Shown here: positions 46,699 through 55,412 of the stretch, piece by piece
How positions within the stretch are numbered: position 1 is the stretch's first letter
Layout: every line of letters begins with the position of its first letter
Source: Rhodobacteraceae bacterium KLH11
GTDB lineage: Bacteria > Pseudomonadota > Alphaproteobacteria > Rhodobacterales > Rhodobacteraceae
Reading direction: 5' to 3'
Assembly (NCBI GenBank): GCA_000158135.1
Contig: DS999531.1
Span: forward strand, 2,088,051 to 2,152,050
Length of the DNA: 64,000 nucleotides
Notes under the pieces: model-generated
Database searches by the model: none
Seen by the model: the letters and a program-made list of their open reading frames with translations, nothing else
Told to the model about the DNA's origin: nothing
Position numbers and translations under genes: made by a program

Positions 46699-47748
46699 GT
46701 GACCGACGCCAATACGCCCGCCATCGCCTGCCGGAACCTCTGGCAGGTGTTTGGCCCCGGTGCTGACAAGGCCCTGACCGACGCGCTGTCTCGGTCAGGG
46801 AATGACGCCGACAAAGCCGCCGCCGATCTGCGTGAAAAGGGGTTCATCCCCGCCGTCCAGGATGCCAATTTCGAAGTCGAAGAAGGCGAGCTGTTCGTCA
46901 TTATGGGGCTGTCGGGGTCGGGCAAGTCCACGCTGATCCGCTGTATCTCGCAACTGTTGCCCGGCACGGGCGGGGAAATCCGCGTGGATGGCGAGAATGT
47001 CATCGGCGCGTCAAAGAAAGCGCTGACTGATCTGCGCCGCAAAAAGCTGGGTATGGTGTTCCAGCATTTCGGTCTGTTCCCGCATATGACCGTGGCTGAA
47101 AACGTGGCTTATCCGTTGCGCGTACAGGGCGTGGGCAAGAAGGAACGGCTGGCGCGCGCGCAAGAGGTGATTTCGCTGGTTGGTCTTGAGGGCCGCGAAA
47201 ACAGCTTTCCGCGCCAGTTGTCCGGCGGTCAACGCCAGCGTGTGGGCATTGCGCGCAGTCTTGCCGTGAACCCCGATATCTGGTTTCTGGATGAGCCGTT
47301 TTCGGCCCTCGATCCCCTGATCCGCCGCCAGTTGCAGGATGAATTCCTGCGCATTCAGGCGACACTGAAGAAATCGATTGTCTTCATCACCCATGACATT
47401 CAGGAAGCCCTGAAACTGGCTGACCGCATCGCCATCATGCGCGATGGCAAGATCGTTCAGATCGGCACGCCCACGGATATCGTGTTGCGTCCGGTGGATG
47501 ATTACGTGCGCGAGTTTTCCAAAGACGTGGCCAAGGGGCAGCACGCCAAGGTCGCCTCGGTCATGCGCGACGACGACCAGCGGGGACCGGACGATCCGGG
47601 CCTGACCACGGCGATGACGCTGGACGCCGCGCTGGCGCATTGTATGGAGCTTTACGAACCTGTGCCCGTGCGCGATGCGGATGGCAAGATCGTTGGCACT
47701 GTGCATCCGTCCGATCTGGCCGCTGCCTTGCAGGTGGATGACGCATGA
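46699..47748 (+). CDS. Quaternary-amine ABC transporter ATPase (ProV/OpuAA-like)
   Basis: A 349-residue ABC ATPase. Walker A MGLSGSGKST near residues 70-79, signature LSGGQRQRVG near 173-182, Walker B IWFLDEPFSALD near 194-205, H-loop FITHD near 231. The C-terminal part (about 275-349) has CBS-like sequence (PVPVRDADGKIVGTVHPSDL), which senses ionic strength in OpuA. An unusual N-terminal segment with GADKALTDALSRSGN precedes Walker A, as in ProV. Start is GTG at 46699, 11 bp after the binding-protein gene; it overlaps the permease by 4 bp. Confidence 0.9.
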   Translation: MTDANTPAIACRNLWQVFGPGADKALTDALSRSGNDADKAAADLREKGFIPAVQDANFEVEEGELFVIMGLSGSGKSTLIRCISQLLPGTGGEIRVDGENVIGASKKALTDLRRKKLGMVFQHFGLFPHMTVAENVAYPLRVQGVGKKERLARAQEVISLVGLEGRENSFPRQLSGGQRQRVGIARSLAVNPDIWFLDEPFSALDPLIRRQLQDEFLRIQATLKKSIVFITHDIQEALKLADRIAIMRDGKIVQIGTPTDIVLRPVDDYVREFSKDVAKGQHAKVASVMRDDDQRGPDDPGLTTAMTLDAALAHCMELYEPVPVRDADGKIVGTVHPSDLAAALQVDDA

Positions 47749-49808
47749 CCGCCGTGACGGACATCCCCGCGTATCACGCGCGTCTGACAGCCGGGGCGCA
47801 GGCCGCCCTGATCACTGTGATTGTCGGCGCTGTGTGCCTTGCGCTGGAAGGCGTGGCCCCGTGGCTGGTCACATGGCCTGCGGCGTGGGAACTGCCCGCA
47901 ACCCAATGGGTCGGGGCGTTTCTGGATTGGTTTCTGAACGGCATCAAACCGGCAATGCGGTTGTTTTCGGACCTGATGACCTATCCCATGGATGCTGCGA
48001 ACTATGTGCTGGGCAACACGCCGTGGCCGATCCTGATCGGACTTGTCACTGCGCTGGGCTGGTATCTGGGCGGCCTGCCGATGGCGGCGCTGGGGTTCTT
48101 TGGCCTCAGTTTCGTCTTGGCCTCGGGCTATTGGGCCGAGAGTATGAATACGCTGGCTTTGGTTGCCGTATCCGTGCCTGTGGCGCTGATCATGGGCGGC
48201 GCGATTGGCATTCTCGCCAATGAAGTGCCGCGGGTGAAAACCTTCGTGCAGGCTGTGCTGGATATCATGCAAACGGTGCCAACCTTTGCCTATCTGACGC
48301 CGCTGCTGCTGCTGTTTGGCTTTGGTCCGGTGGTCGGTCTGATCGCCTCGGCCATCTACGCGGCCCCACCCATGGCGCGCAATGTGATGCTGGGGTTGGA
48401 ACGGGTCGAACCCGAGATCAAAGAGGCCGCCATCATGTCCGGGGGCACCCGTTTGCAGCAGCTGTTTCAGGTCGAAATCCCCGCTGCCACGACGCAGATC
48501 ATGGTCGGCGTGAATCAATGCCTGATGGCCGCCCTGTCGATGGTCATCATCGCCGCCGTCATCGGTGGCTTCAACGATATCGGGTGGGAGGTCCTGCTGA
48601 CCATGCGCAAGGCGCAGTTCGGCGAATCCCTGATGGCCGGTCTGGTCATCGTCGTCTTCGCCGTGGTGATCGACCGGATGAGCGGCACCCTGGCGACCGA
48701 GCGTAAACGCCATGACAGTCGCGTTGTCTGGGCGGTGCTGGGCTTTGCGGTTCTGTTTACCGCCGCCTTCTGGGCGTGGCTGCCAAACCCGTCGGACTTG
48801 ACCGTTCTGGACCCGATGGCCGGGGCGATTGACAGCGGCCTGACCGCGTTCACGCAGGCCAACGGGCCGTGGCTGGATGCGCTCAAGAACAACTCGTTGT
48901 TTTATGTGCTGCTGCCGCTGCGGATCGGGCTGGATCAGGCAGTGCTGCCCTTCACATGGGGGTTCCAATGGACACCCGCCATGAGTTGGGGGCTTTTCGC
49001 TGCCGCAGCCGCGATCGCGCTGTTGATGGCGTGGCGCGGGCATCTGACCGGCGGGCTGGTTGCGTTGATCCTGATCGGCATGCTGGAGACGGGAATCGCC
49101 AACCTGCCATGGCCCTTTGTCCTGACCGCCGCCGCCGCACTGGGCTGGGTTGCGGGCGGCTGGCGTCTGGCGGCGCTGTCGGTGGGGCTGCTATGTACTA
49201 TCCTCGTCTCGGGCCTGTGGGAAAGGGCGCTGCTGTCGCTTTACCTCAGCGGTGCGGCAGTGTTCTTCTGCGCCGTTTTGGGCGGGCTGATCGGTCTGGC
49301 CAGCGCAGTCTGGTCGCCGGTCTGGGCCCTTGTGCGTCCGGTCTGCGACATGTTGCAGACGATCCCGCTGTTCGTGTTCCTGATCCCGGTGCTGATGGTG
49401 TTCCAGATCGGAGAGTTCTCGGCCTTCCTCGCCATCTGTGCCTATGCGATCGTCCCGATGATCCGCTATACCCGGCACGGGCTGGTCAACACGCCGGAAG
49501 AGATGATGGAGGCTGCCATTTCAAGCGGCGCGACCGAATGGCAGATCATGCGTGACGTGCGCGCGCCTTATGCCGCGCCGACCATCCTGCTGGGGCTGAA
49601 CCAGACCATCCTTTATGCCTTTGCGATGCTGGTGATCGCAGCACTGATCGGCACCACCGGTCTGGGCCAGTCGATCTATCTGGCATTGGGGCAGGCGGAT
49701 GTGGGGCTGGGAATCTCGGCCGGGGCGGCGATGGCGATCCTTGCCTTGATTGCCGACCGCATGGTGCAAGGTTTTGCCGAAGAACGGCGCAAGGCGCTGG
49801 GCCTCTAA
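47745..49808 (+). CDS. Quaternary-amine ABC permease, tandem fused double domain
   Basis: A 687-residue permease, over twice the usual 280-350 of ProW/OpuAB. Two binding-protein-dependent permease domains lie in one chain. The first EAA loop is at residues 222-250 (EPEIKEAAIMSGGTRLQQLF) and the second near 585-610 (MMEAAISSGATEWQIMRDV). About 16 helices in all. A single chain may thus replace the homodimer. It is coupled to the ATPase by ATGA. No stop or frameshift signs between the halves. Confidence 0.88.
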   Translation: MTAVTDIPAYHARLTAGAQAALITVIVGAVCLALEGVAPWLVTWPAAWELPATQWVGAFLDWFLNGIKPAMRLFSDLMTYPMDAANYVLGNTPWPILIGLVTALGWYLGGLPMAALGFFGLSFVLASGYWAESMNTLALVAVSVPVALIMGGAIGILANEVPRVKTFVQAVLDIMQTVPTFAYLTPLLLLFGFGPVVGLIASAIYAAPPMARNVMLGLERVEPEIKEAAIMSGGTRLQQLFQVEIPAATTQIMVGVNQCLMAALSMVIIAAVIGGFNDIGWEVLLTMRKAQFGESLMAGLVIVVFAVVIDRMSGTLATERKRHDSRVVWAVLGFAVLFTAAFWAWLPNPSDLTVLDPMAGAIDSGLTAFTQANGPWLDALKNNSLFYVLLPLRIGLDQAVLPFTWGFQWTPAMSWGLFAAAAAIALLMAWRGHLTGGLVALILIGMLETGIANLPWPFVLTAAAALGWVAGGWRLAALSVGLLCTILVSGLWERALLSLYLSGAAVFFCAVLGGLIGLASAVWSPVWALVRPVCDMLQTIPLFVFLIPVLMVFQIGEFSAFLAICAYAIVPMIRYTRHGLVNTPEEMMEAAISSGATEWQIMRDVRAPYAAPTILLGLNQTILYAFAMLVIAALIGTTGLGQSIYLALGQADVGLGISAGAAMAILALIADRMVQGFAEERRKALGL

Positions 49809-49912
49809 CCCCGGGGCAGGGGCGGGCAACCGCCCCATACCCTATTTGATTTCGGACAAGGGCCGACACCCCACCATGGTCTAAACCGGACGCAACACAT
49901 TCGGAGACGACC

Positions 49913-50578
49913 ATGACCGGTTGGGGCCTCTTTCTCGCAGCACTCGCCACATTCCTGCTCAGCCATATGATCCCGGCGCGCCCGGCAGTGCGCGGCTGGC
50001 TGATCGATGCGCTGGGCCGCACCGGTTATTTTGTTGCATATTCTCTGGTCTCGCTGGCTGTGCTGGTCTGGCTGATCATCGCCGCCGCGAATGCGCCTTT
50101 TGTCGAGGTCATCCCGCCGCTTTCGCTCTTGCGCTGGGCACCGCTGCTGATCATGCCTGTCGCGTGCTGGCTGGCCATTGCCGGGCTGTCGATCCGGAAC
50201 CCGCTTTCGTTCGGAGGGCTGGGTCACCGCCCGTTCGATCCCGACAGCCCCGGCATTCTGCGGACCACGCGCCACCCGATCCTTGTGGCACTGATGCTCT
50301 GGGCGATTGCGCACCTGCTGGCCAATGGCAGCCTGTCGCATGTCATCCTGTTCGGTCTGTTCGCCGGTTTCGCCGCGATGGGTATGGCCCTGATCGACCG
50401 GCGCACCGCCCGGCTTTTGGGGCCGGAATGGCAGCGCCTGTCCCGCAATACTGCGCGCCTGTCGCTACACGCGCCTCGTCCCTGGCCGCGCCTCTGGGTG
50501 TGGCTGGCCACCATCGCTGCCTGTGCGGTTCTTCTGCAGGTGCACGAAGCTGTGATCGGGCTTTCTCCGCTGCCCTGA
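49913..50578 (+). CDS. NnrU family membrane protein
   Basis: A 221-residue protein with about six helices. The NnrU signature is seen in HMIPARPAVRGWLID near 18-32, and in FDPDSPGILRTTRHPILVAL near 107-126 (isoprenylcysteine methyltransferase-like fold, RHP motif). NnrU was first linked to nitrite/nitric oxide reduction, but the family is broad and no denitrification genes lie here. Exact function unknown. Confidence 0.8.
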   Translation: MTGWGLFLAALATFLLSHMIPARPAVRGWLIDALGRTGYFVAYSLVSLAVLVWLIIAAANAPFVEVIPPLSLLRWAPLLIMPVACWLAIAGLSIRNPLSFGGLGHRPFDPDSPGILRTTRHPILVALMLWAIAHLLANGSLSHVILFGLFAGFAAMGMALIDRRTARLLGPEWQRLSRNTARLSLHAPRPWPRLWVWLATIAACAVLLQVHEAVIGLSPLP

Positions 50579-50650
50579 CGCGCCAGAGTGGCCGAACGGC
50601 CCAACCCGTGCTATCTGGTATGTCACCATCCAATGTCTTGAGGTCCCAAA

Positions 50651-51175
50651 ATGCATCTGGCCTATGTCACAACCACCGATCGCGGCGCGACAGACCGCCT
50701 GCTCAGCGCCTTTGCCGAGGCTTTGACAGAGGCAGGCACCGCGCTGGCTGGCGTGGTGCAAACCAACAGCGAATGTGCCGACGGGTACAAGTGTGATATG
50801 GATCTGAAGGTTCTGCCCACAGGCGAAACCATCCGCATCTCTCAATCGCTGGGCAAGGACGCCCGCGGCTGCCGTCTTGACCCGGCCGAGCTGGAACGTG
50901 CGGTGGGTCTGGTCACGCAATCGCTGGACAACGCGCCGCAGCTGCTGATTATCAACAAGTTTGGCAAGCACGAGGCAGACGGGCGCGGTTTCCGTCCGCT
51001 CATCGCCGACGCGCTGGAGCGCGGGATTCCCGTTATTGTCGGCCTCAACAAGCTGAATATCGAACGATTTCAGGAATTCGCAGGCGGCATGGCGGACGGG
51101 CTGGACCCCGATCTGGGCAATCTGACCGACTGGCTCGACAATATCACCCAGACCGGAGCGCAGCGCACGGCCTGA
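50651..51175 (+). CDS. DUF2478 protein (nucleotide-binding-like)
   Basis: A 174-residue soluble protein of the DUF2478 family. LSAFAEALTEAGTALAGVVQTN is at the N-terminus, and LLIINKFGKHEADGRGFR near 97-114 is a GTPase-like strand. DUF2478 members often lie beside molybdenum transport or cofactor genes; none is nearby here. A short gap behind NnrU suggests a joint transcript. Confidence 0.7.
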   Translation: MHLAYVTTTDRGATDRLLSAFAEALTEAGTALAGVVQTNSECADGYKCDMDLKVLPTGETIRISQSLGKDARGCRLDPAELERAVGLVTQSLDNAPQLLIINKFGKHEADGRGFRPLIADALERGIPVIVGLNKLNIERFQEFAGGMADGLDPDLGNLTDWLDNITQTGAQRTA

Positions 51176-51331
51176 GCGCACCGGATGCGTCAGGTCATGC
51201 GCATCAGGCCAAAAGCGTCACGGCGAATCGAAAAAACTGGACTTGTGACACCGCTTCGGGTCTAGCTTCCGCAAGTGAAGCACTTGGGGGTCCAGCAAAC
51301 TGCGGACCTGCCGAAAAAGCCGGGACGCGCC

Positions 51332-52780
51332 ATGACCCATTTTCAGACGGGTTCTCATGATTCGCAAGTTACCGCCAGCAGAGCAGGCCTAAGGCTGCTG
51401 GCAGCCGACCGGTTCTGGCTCTGGCTTTTCACCGGATATTTCCTTCTGCACATTGCTTTGCGCCTCGCCAGCGGTGGAGCGCTTGGGTTGGACGAGGCCG
51501 AAATTCTGCTGGATGCCCGCCAGTTGGACTGGGGATATGGCCCCCAATTGCCGCTTTATGCCTGGCTGCAATGGGCAGTGTTTCAGATTACTGGTCCGGG
51601 TATTCTCGGTCTGTCCGTACTTAAGAATGGCCTGCTTCTGGCGACCGTTTGTACGCTCTACCTGACCATACGCACCCGGCAGGCGCCGCTGATGGCCGGG
51701 CTGGCAGTGTTGTCACTGCTCACGCTCTATCAATTCAGTTGGGAATCGCAACGCGCGCTAACGCATACTGTTCTGGCCAATCTCTGCTCGGTGCTCAGTT
51801 TCGCGGTGATCTGGCGGCTGATCCGCGCCCCTTCGACCGGTGGGTATGTCCTGCTGGGGGTGGTAATAGCGGCGGGCGGGCTTTCAAAATACAACTATGC
51901 CATTGCGCTTCTGGCGATGGTGCTTGCGGCTGTCAGTGATCCCGAGACACGTAAACCGTTTTTCTCGGCCCGGTTGATGTTGACGGTTGGAATCGCGGCA
52001 CTGTTGCTGACGCCGCCGATGCTGTGGATCCTGAACAATCGCGACCTCGCATTTGCGAGCGCGCACAAGTTTGACATAACCAACGAAGGACCCGCCGCGC
52101 TGATTGCAGCGCAAGGCATCGCCGAGCTCGCCGTCGCCGCGCTGAGCTTTGTTGCGCTGCTTCTGGTGGTCCTTGGCCTACTCTGGCTGATCTATCGGCG
52201 ACAGGGCGCAGAGATGGCTGCAGATGACCTGCAGCACTTCATGCTGCGGACTGTGTTCTGGGCGTTGGTCCTGTTGGCTGCGATTGTCATTGCCAGCGGC
52301 AGCACCAATGTGAAAGACCGTTGGTTGCAACCCATTCTGATTTTCGCAGGCCCGGCCATCGCGCTGTGGCTGCTGCCCCGCATCGGAGAGGTTGGCATGC
52401 TGAGATTTGCCCAGTTCAGCGCGCTGCTGGCAGGGCTGATCGGTATCGCCATGCTGCATCACAACCTGTCGGGTGACGCGAAACGCGCCGCACCCTTTGC
52501 CACTTTGACCCCTGAGGTTTTGGGGCAAACCCCAGCCGAAAGCGCCATTGTTGCTCATAACTGGCTGGCGGGGAACATGGTTTATTTTGCACCTGACCGC
52601 ACGATCTACAACGAACGCGGCATGCTGCCTTCCGGTCCGATCCTGCGGGTGTGGGAGGCGGACAGGAAGGCCCCGAAAGACATTGACCCGGCAAACGTCA
52701 TGACAGTGACGGCCCCTTATCGCTTTGACGATAGCAAAGTCATGTCGCTATCCTTCGCGCCGGTTACAAAAGAACCGTAA
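51332..52780 (+). CDS. GT39-type (ArnT/PMT-like) membrane glycosyltransferase
   Basis: A 482-residue protein with about 11-12 helices. After helix 1 the luminal loop carries LGLDEAEILLDARQLDWGYGPQ-type sequence with acidic residues (DEAE) near residue 55, the catalytic pattern of GT-C enzymes that use lipid-linked sugars. QFSWESQRALTHT near 140 also fits. It probably moves a sugar onto an envelope glycan or lipid. An upstream start at 51275 is possible, but ATG 51332 has GGGA before it. Acceptor unknown. Confidence 0.75.
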   Translation: MTHFQTGSHDSQVTASRAGLRLLAADRFWLWLFTGYFLLHIALRLASGGALGLDEAEILLDARQLDWGYGPQLPLYAWLQWAVFQITGPGILGLSVLKNGLLLATVCTLYLTIRTRQAPLMAGLAVLSLLTLYQFSWESQRALTHTVLANLCSVLSFAVIWRLIRAPSTGGYVLLGVVIAAGGLSKYNYAIALLAMVLAAVSDPETRKPFFSARLMLTVGIAALLLTPPMLWILNNRDLAFASAHKFDITNEGPAALIAAQGIAELAVAALSFVALLLVVLGLLWLIYRRQGAEMAADDLQHFMLRTVFWALVLLAAIVIASGSTNVKDRWLQPILIFAGPAIALWLLPRIGEVGMLRFAQFSALLAGLIGIAMLHHNLSGDAKRAAPFATLTPEVLGQTPAESAIVAHNWLAGNMVYFAPDRTIYNERGMLPSGPILRVWEADRKAPKDIDPANVMTVTAPYRFDDSKVMSLSFAPVTKEP

Positions 52781-52819
52781 CCTTGGCCGGAAAGAGGGGA
52801 TATCTGTGGCGGAAGAAGA

Positions 52820-52903
52820 TGGTGGGCGACCCTGGAATCGAACCAGGCGTGCGTCTCCGCGAGGGAGTTACAGTCCCCTGCCACACCTTGCGGCCTGTCG
52901 CCC
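52820..52903 (-). tRNA. tRNA-Tyr (GTA)
   Basis: 84 bases including an encoded CCA. The acceptor stem pairs GGGCGAC with GTCGCCC, followed by ACCA. The anticodon loop reads CTGTAAC (anticodon GTA). A long variable arm (CGCGGAGACGCACG region) is present, as in bacterial tRNA-Tyr. The T loop reads GGTTCGATTCC. Confidence 0.95.
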
Positions 52904-53019
52904 ACTGTCAGGCGTTGCACCTGACGTGGAGGCGTGATTACTAGCGCGTCTAAAGGGCGTCAACAGGAAAATATCGCTTTGACGCAGGAAACCGAATTCC
53001 CGGCCCGGAGGCCTGTGAC

Positions 53020-53793
53020 ATGAAGAAACCAAAGTGGGTCGTCGCGAAGGAGCAGGCACGCAAAGTGGCCGCTGCCGAGACCGTTTGGCTGTTTGGTCTG
53101 CACGCGGTTCGTGATGCGTTGATGAACCCGAAACGGCAAAAACTGCGCCTGATCGTGACCCGGAATGCCGGTGATAAACTGGTGGAAGCTATTGAATTTG
53201 CGGGGATCACACCCGAGATCGCCGATCCGCGCAAGTTTACGGCACCGATTGATCCGGGCTCGGTCCATCAGGGTGCGGCGTTGGAGGTCAAGCCGTTGGA
53301 ATGGGGCGGGCTTGCTGAAAATTGTATCGGGCGGGAACACCCAAGGGTGTTGTTGCTGGATCGGGTAACTGACCCGCATAATGTCGGGGCGATTCTGCGC
53401 TCGGCCGAGGTGTTGGGTGCAAGTGCAGTGATCGGTACGCGCCATCATTCTGCCCCTGAAACCGGGGCTTTGGCGAAAACTGCCAGCGGTGCGCTGGAAC
53501 GGCAGCCCTATCTGCGGGTGCGTAATCTGGCGGATGCCATTGTCGAGCTTCAGAATATGGGGTTTCTGGTGCTGGGTCTGGATGGCGAGGCCGACGATAC
53601 CATCGAATCCAGCCTGGGCGGGGATCGCGACCGACCGGTCGCGCTTGTGCTGGGGGCAGAGGGCCCGGGCCTGCGACAGAAGACAAAGGAAACCGTGGAT
53701 CAACTGGTCAAGATTGACGCGGCGGGCGGATTTGGGTCACTCAATGTCTCAAATGCTGCCGCAATTGCACTATATGCGTCAAAGACCAGATGA
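53020..53793 (+). CDS. rlmB: 23S rRNA 2'-O-methyltransferase RlmB (TrmH family)
   Basis: A 257-residue SPOUT methyltransferase. An N-terminal substrate domain (residues 20-95, LFGLHAVRDALMNP) is followed by the knot: motif 1 VTDPHNVGAILRSAEVLGA near 116-134, motif 2 ALVLGAEGPGLR near 207-218, motif 3 SLNVSNAAAIALY near 239-251. It methylates G2251 of 23S rRNA in E. coli. Its TGA is followed at once by an AGGAGG that serves the next, ATT-started gene. Confidence 0.92.
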   Translation: MKKPKWVVAKEQARKVAAAETVWLFGLHAVRDALMNPKRQKLRLIVTRNAGDKLVEAIEFAGITPEIADPRKFTAPIDPGSVHQGAALEVKPLEWGGLAENCIGREHPRVLLLDRVTDPHNVGAILRSAEVLGASAVIGTRHHSAPETGALAKTASGALERQPYLRVRNLADAIVELQNMGFLVLGLDGEADDTIESSLGGDRDRPVALVLGAEGPGLRQKTKETVDQLVKIDAAGGFGSLNVSNAAAIALYASKTR

Positions 53794-53805
53794 CAGGAGG
53801 TCCAG

Positions 53806-54081
53806 ATTTCCACTCCGCATAAAATCGCTACTTGCTGCTATTGCGGCACGCGCGCTGCGCTGGTCCTGAAGGGCAGGCAGCAGCATGAGCTGAGCTGCTC
53901 AAGCTGCGGTGCGCCCCTGCACAACCTTAAAATGATGCCCAAGGCCAAGCTGGCCGACCGGTCCACGAAGAAATACAAGCCCACCCACCAGCAGAAGAAA
54001 AACAGAAAAAAGAAGCAAAAAAGCCTGTTTTCACGCGTGTTGGACGAAGCGTGGGATGCGATTGAAGACGTGTTTGATTAA
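53806..54081 (+). CDS. Zinc-ribbon protein starting at an ATT codon
   Basis: A 91-residue frame. Translated from ATT 53806 it reads (M)STPHKIATCCYCGTRAAL, with a CxxC pair, and later ELSCSSCGAPLH with a second CxxC: a zinc ribbon. A very basic Lys/Arg-rich middle and an acidic tail (LDEAWDAIEDVFD) follow. A perfect AGGAGG lies 5 bases before the ATT. No ATG, GTG or TTG occurs between the rlmB stop (same frame) and the cysteines; the first ATG lies behind the zinc ribbon. I recall homologues in roseobacters starting MSTPH at exactly this point. A missed start or a sequencing error is possible. Confidence 0.75.
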   Translation: MSTPHKIATCCYCGTRAALVLKGRQQHELSCSSCGAPLHNLKMMPKAKLADRSTKKYKPTHQQKKNRKKKQKSLFSRVLDEAWDAIEDVFD

Positions 54082-54136
54082 CGATTGCACAACCGATCAC
54101 ATCAGCGTCATGTGGGTTTCCGTAGCGTGAGGAAAT

Positions 54137-54628
54137 ATGCATGTTAAAGGCCTCATAAAATCAACCGATGAATCACTAATGCTGTCCCGACGTTCCTTCA
54201 TTACCAGTTTGTCCAGTTTCGCTTTGGTCCCCGCTGTCAGCGCGCAGGAGGCGTCGTTGTTCTATAATGGCGATGGGGCGGCGGCTTCTGGTTTTGATGT
54301 GGTGTCCTATTATGGTGTCAGCGGACCTGTCCCGGGTCGCTCTGACATAGCCCTGATGTGGAAAGGCACCCTGTGGCGGTTTGCGTCCGAGGATAATCGT
54401 GATCGGTTCGAGCGTAATCCACGTGCCTTTGCGCCGCAGTTCGGTGGGTACTGCGCCTATGCGATGCGGCAGGGCAGGCTGAAAAGTACGGACCCGCGGG
54501 CCTGGCAGATAGTGGATGGCAGATTGTACCTGATTCATTCTCAGCAGATTGAGAAGATCTGGAAGAAGAATGTCTCAAAAAACATCCGTGATGCCGAAGA
54601 TCACTGGCCGGCGGCGCTGTATCAGTAG
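54137..54628 (+). CDS. Tat-exported YHS-domain protein
   Basis: A 163-residue protein. The N-terminus carries a twin-arginine signal: SRRSFITSLSSFALVPAVSAQ near residues 17-37. The mature part is a YHS domain (GFDVVSYYGVSGPVPGRSDI, later FAPQFGGYCAYAM). YHS domains bind metal ions in some proteins. I chose ATG 54137, which has GAGGAAAT before it; ATG 54179 lacks a ribosome site but would give a shorter signal. Role unknown. Confidence 0.75.
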   Translation: MHVKGLIKSTDESLMLSRRSFITSLSSFALVPAVSAQEASLFYNGDGAAASGFDVVSYYGVSGPVPGRSDIALMWKGTLWRFASEDNRDRFERNPRAFAPQFGGYCAYAMRQGRLKSTDPRAWQIVDGRLYLIHSQQIEKIWKKNVSKNIRDAEDHWPAALYQ

Positions 54629-54643
54629 GCGGCAAACCTCCGC

Positions 54644-54668
54644 TTTTTGTGATCTGTCATCACAAAAA
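54644..54668. promoter_or_regulatory. 10 bp perfect inverted repeat after YHS gene
   Basis: TTTTTGTGAT, CTGTC spacer, ATCACAAAAA: 10 bp arms. It may be a terminator of the YHS gene or an operator of CRP/FNR-like shape (TTGTGAT...ATCACAA). No T run follows it. Confidence 0.45.
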
Positions 54669-54711
54669 TGTACATACCCTCTTTTTTTTATTCAGCTTAT
54701 GCCTAAATGTC

Positions 54712-54805
54712 ACAGTGACCGCGGAATGGAACTGCCGCGGGTTATTTCACTGTCCCTCGTTCCAACAACTGGCGCCCAGGCTTGACCTGGGCGTCTTTTT
54801 CTTTT
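54712..54805 (+). ncRNA. Candidate structured small RNA
   Basis: A nested stem: ACAGTGA-CCGCGG (54712-54724), loop of 10, CCGCGG (54735-54740), small bulge, TCACTGT (54747-54753). It is followed by an intrinsic terminator, CGCCCAGG-CTTGA-CCTGGGCG and TCTTTTTCTTTT (54773-54805). It lies 84 bp after the YHS gene, between two genes of the same strand. This may be a small RNA or only the 3' end of the YHS message. Confidence 0.35.
54773..54805 (+). terminator. Rho-independent terminator
   Basis: A perfect 8 bp stem CGCCCAGG / CCTGGGCG with loop CTTGA, followed by TCTTTTTCTTTT. It lies 145 bp after the YHS stop and 34 bp before the CoA-binding protein gene. Confidence 0.9.
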
Positions 54806-54838
54806 CGATACAGTGATTAAAGCGTTTAGGGTGCCGCT

Positions 54839-55309
54839 ATGCCTGATTATTCTGACGAATTCCTGACCCGGGTCCTGAGGCGAACCAAGGTCGTAGCCGT
54901 GGTCGGAACCTCCCCGAACCCGGTGCGGCCCAGCTATTACGTGGCGCGCTATCTTTCGTTAAAGGGCTATACGGTGATACCGGTCAATCCCGGCCATGCG
55001 GGCAAATCTCTGTTCGGTCAAACGGTTCGTGCGTCTTTGTCTGATATTTCTGAACCTGTGGACATGGTCGACATCTTCCGCCGGTCCGAAGCCGTACCGC
55101 CCATCGTTGACGAGGCGCTCGACACGTTTCCTGATCTGCGCACGATCTGGATGCAAATCGGGGTCGAAAACCCCGAATCCGCTGCCAAGGCTCAGGCACG
55201 TGGTGTAGAGGTGGTGATGAACCGCTGCCCCAAGATCGAATATCAACGCTTGTTTGGTGAACTGCGCATGGGTGGATTTGCGACCGGGGTGATCTCGTCC
55301 AAACTCTGA
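54839..55309 (+). CDS. CoA-binding domain protein (YccU-like)
   Basis: A 156-residue protein made of a single CoA-binding Rossmann domain: VVAVVGTSPNPVRPSYYVARYL near 18-39, VIPVNPGHAGKSLFGQTV near 46-63, and IWMQIGVENPESA near 101-113. Such stand-alone proteins bind CoA and resemble the N-terminal part of succinyl-CoA synthetase; exact role unknown. Confidence 0.85.
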   Translation: MPDYSDEFLTRVLRRTKVVAVVGTSPNPVRPSYYVARYLSLKGYTVIPVNPGHAGKSLFGQTVRASLSDISEPVDMVDIFRRSEAVPPIVDEALDTFPDLRTIWMQIGVENPESAAKAQARGVEVVMNRCPKIEYQRLFGELRMGGFATGVISSKL

Positions 55310-55412
55310 CATTGACCATCAAAAGCCGGGCTGCCGATCTGGCATGATGCATGTTTGTGGCGCGCTCAGATCAGGCCCTTATCCGAAATGACACACACAG
55401 AAGGATGAATGC

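Noticed and set aside
47652..49043. A 463-codon frame antisense to the double permease
   Set aside because: Shadow of the permease gene; repetitive His/Gln/Arg composition.
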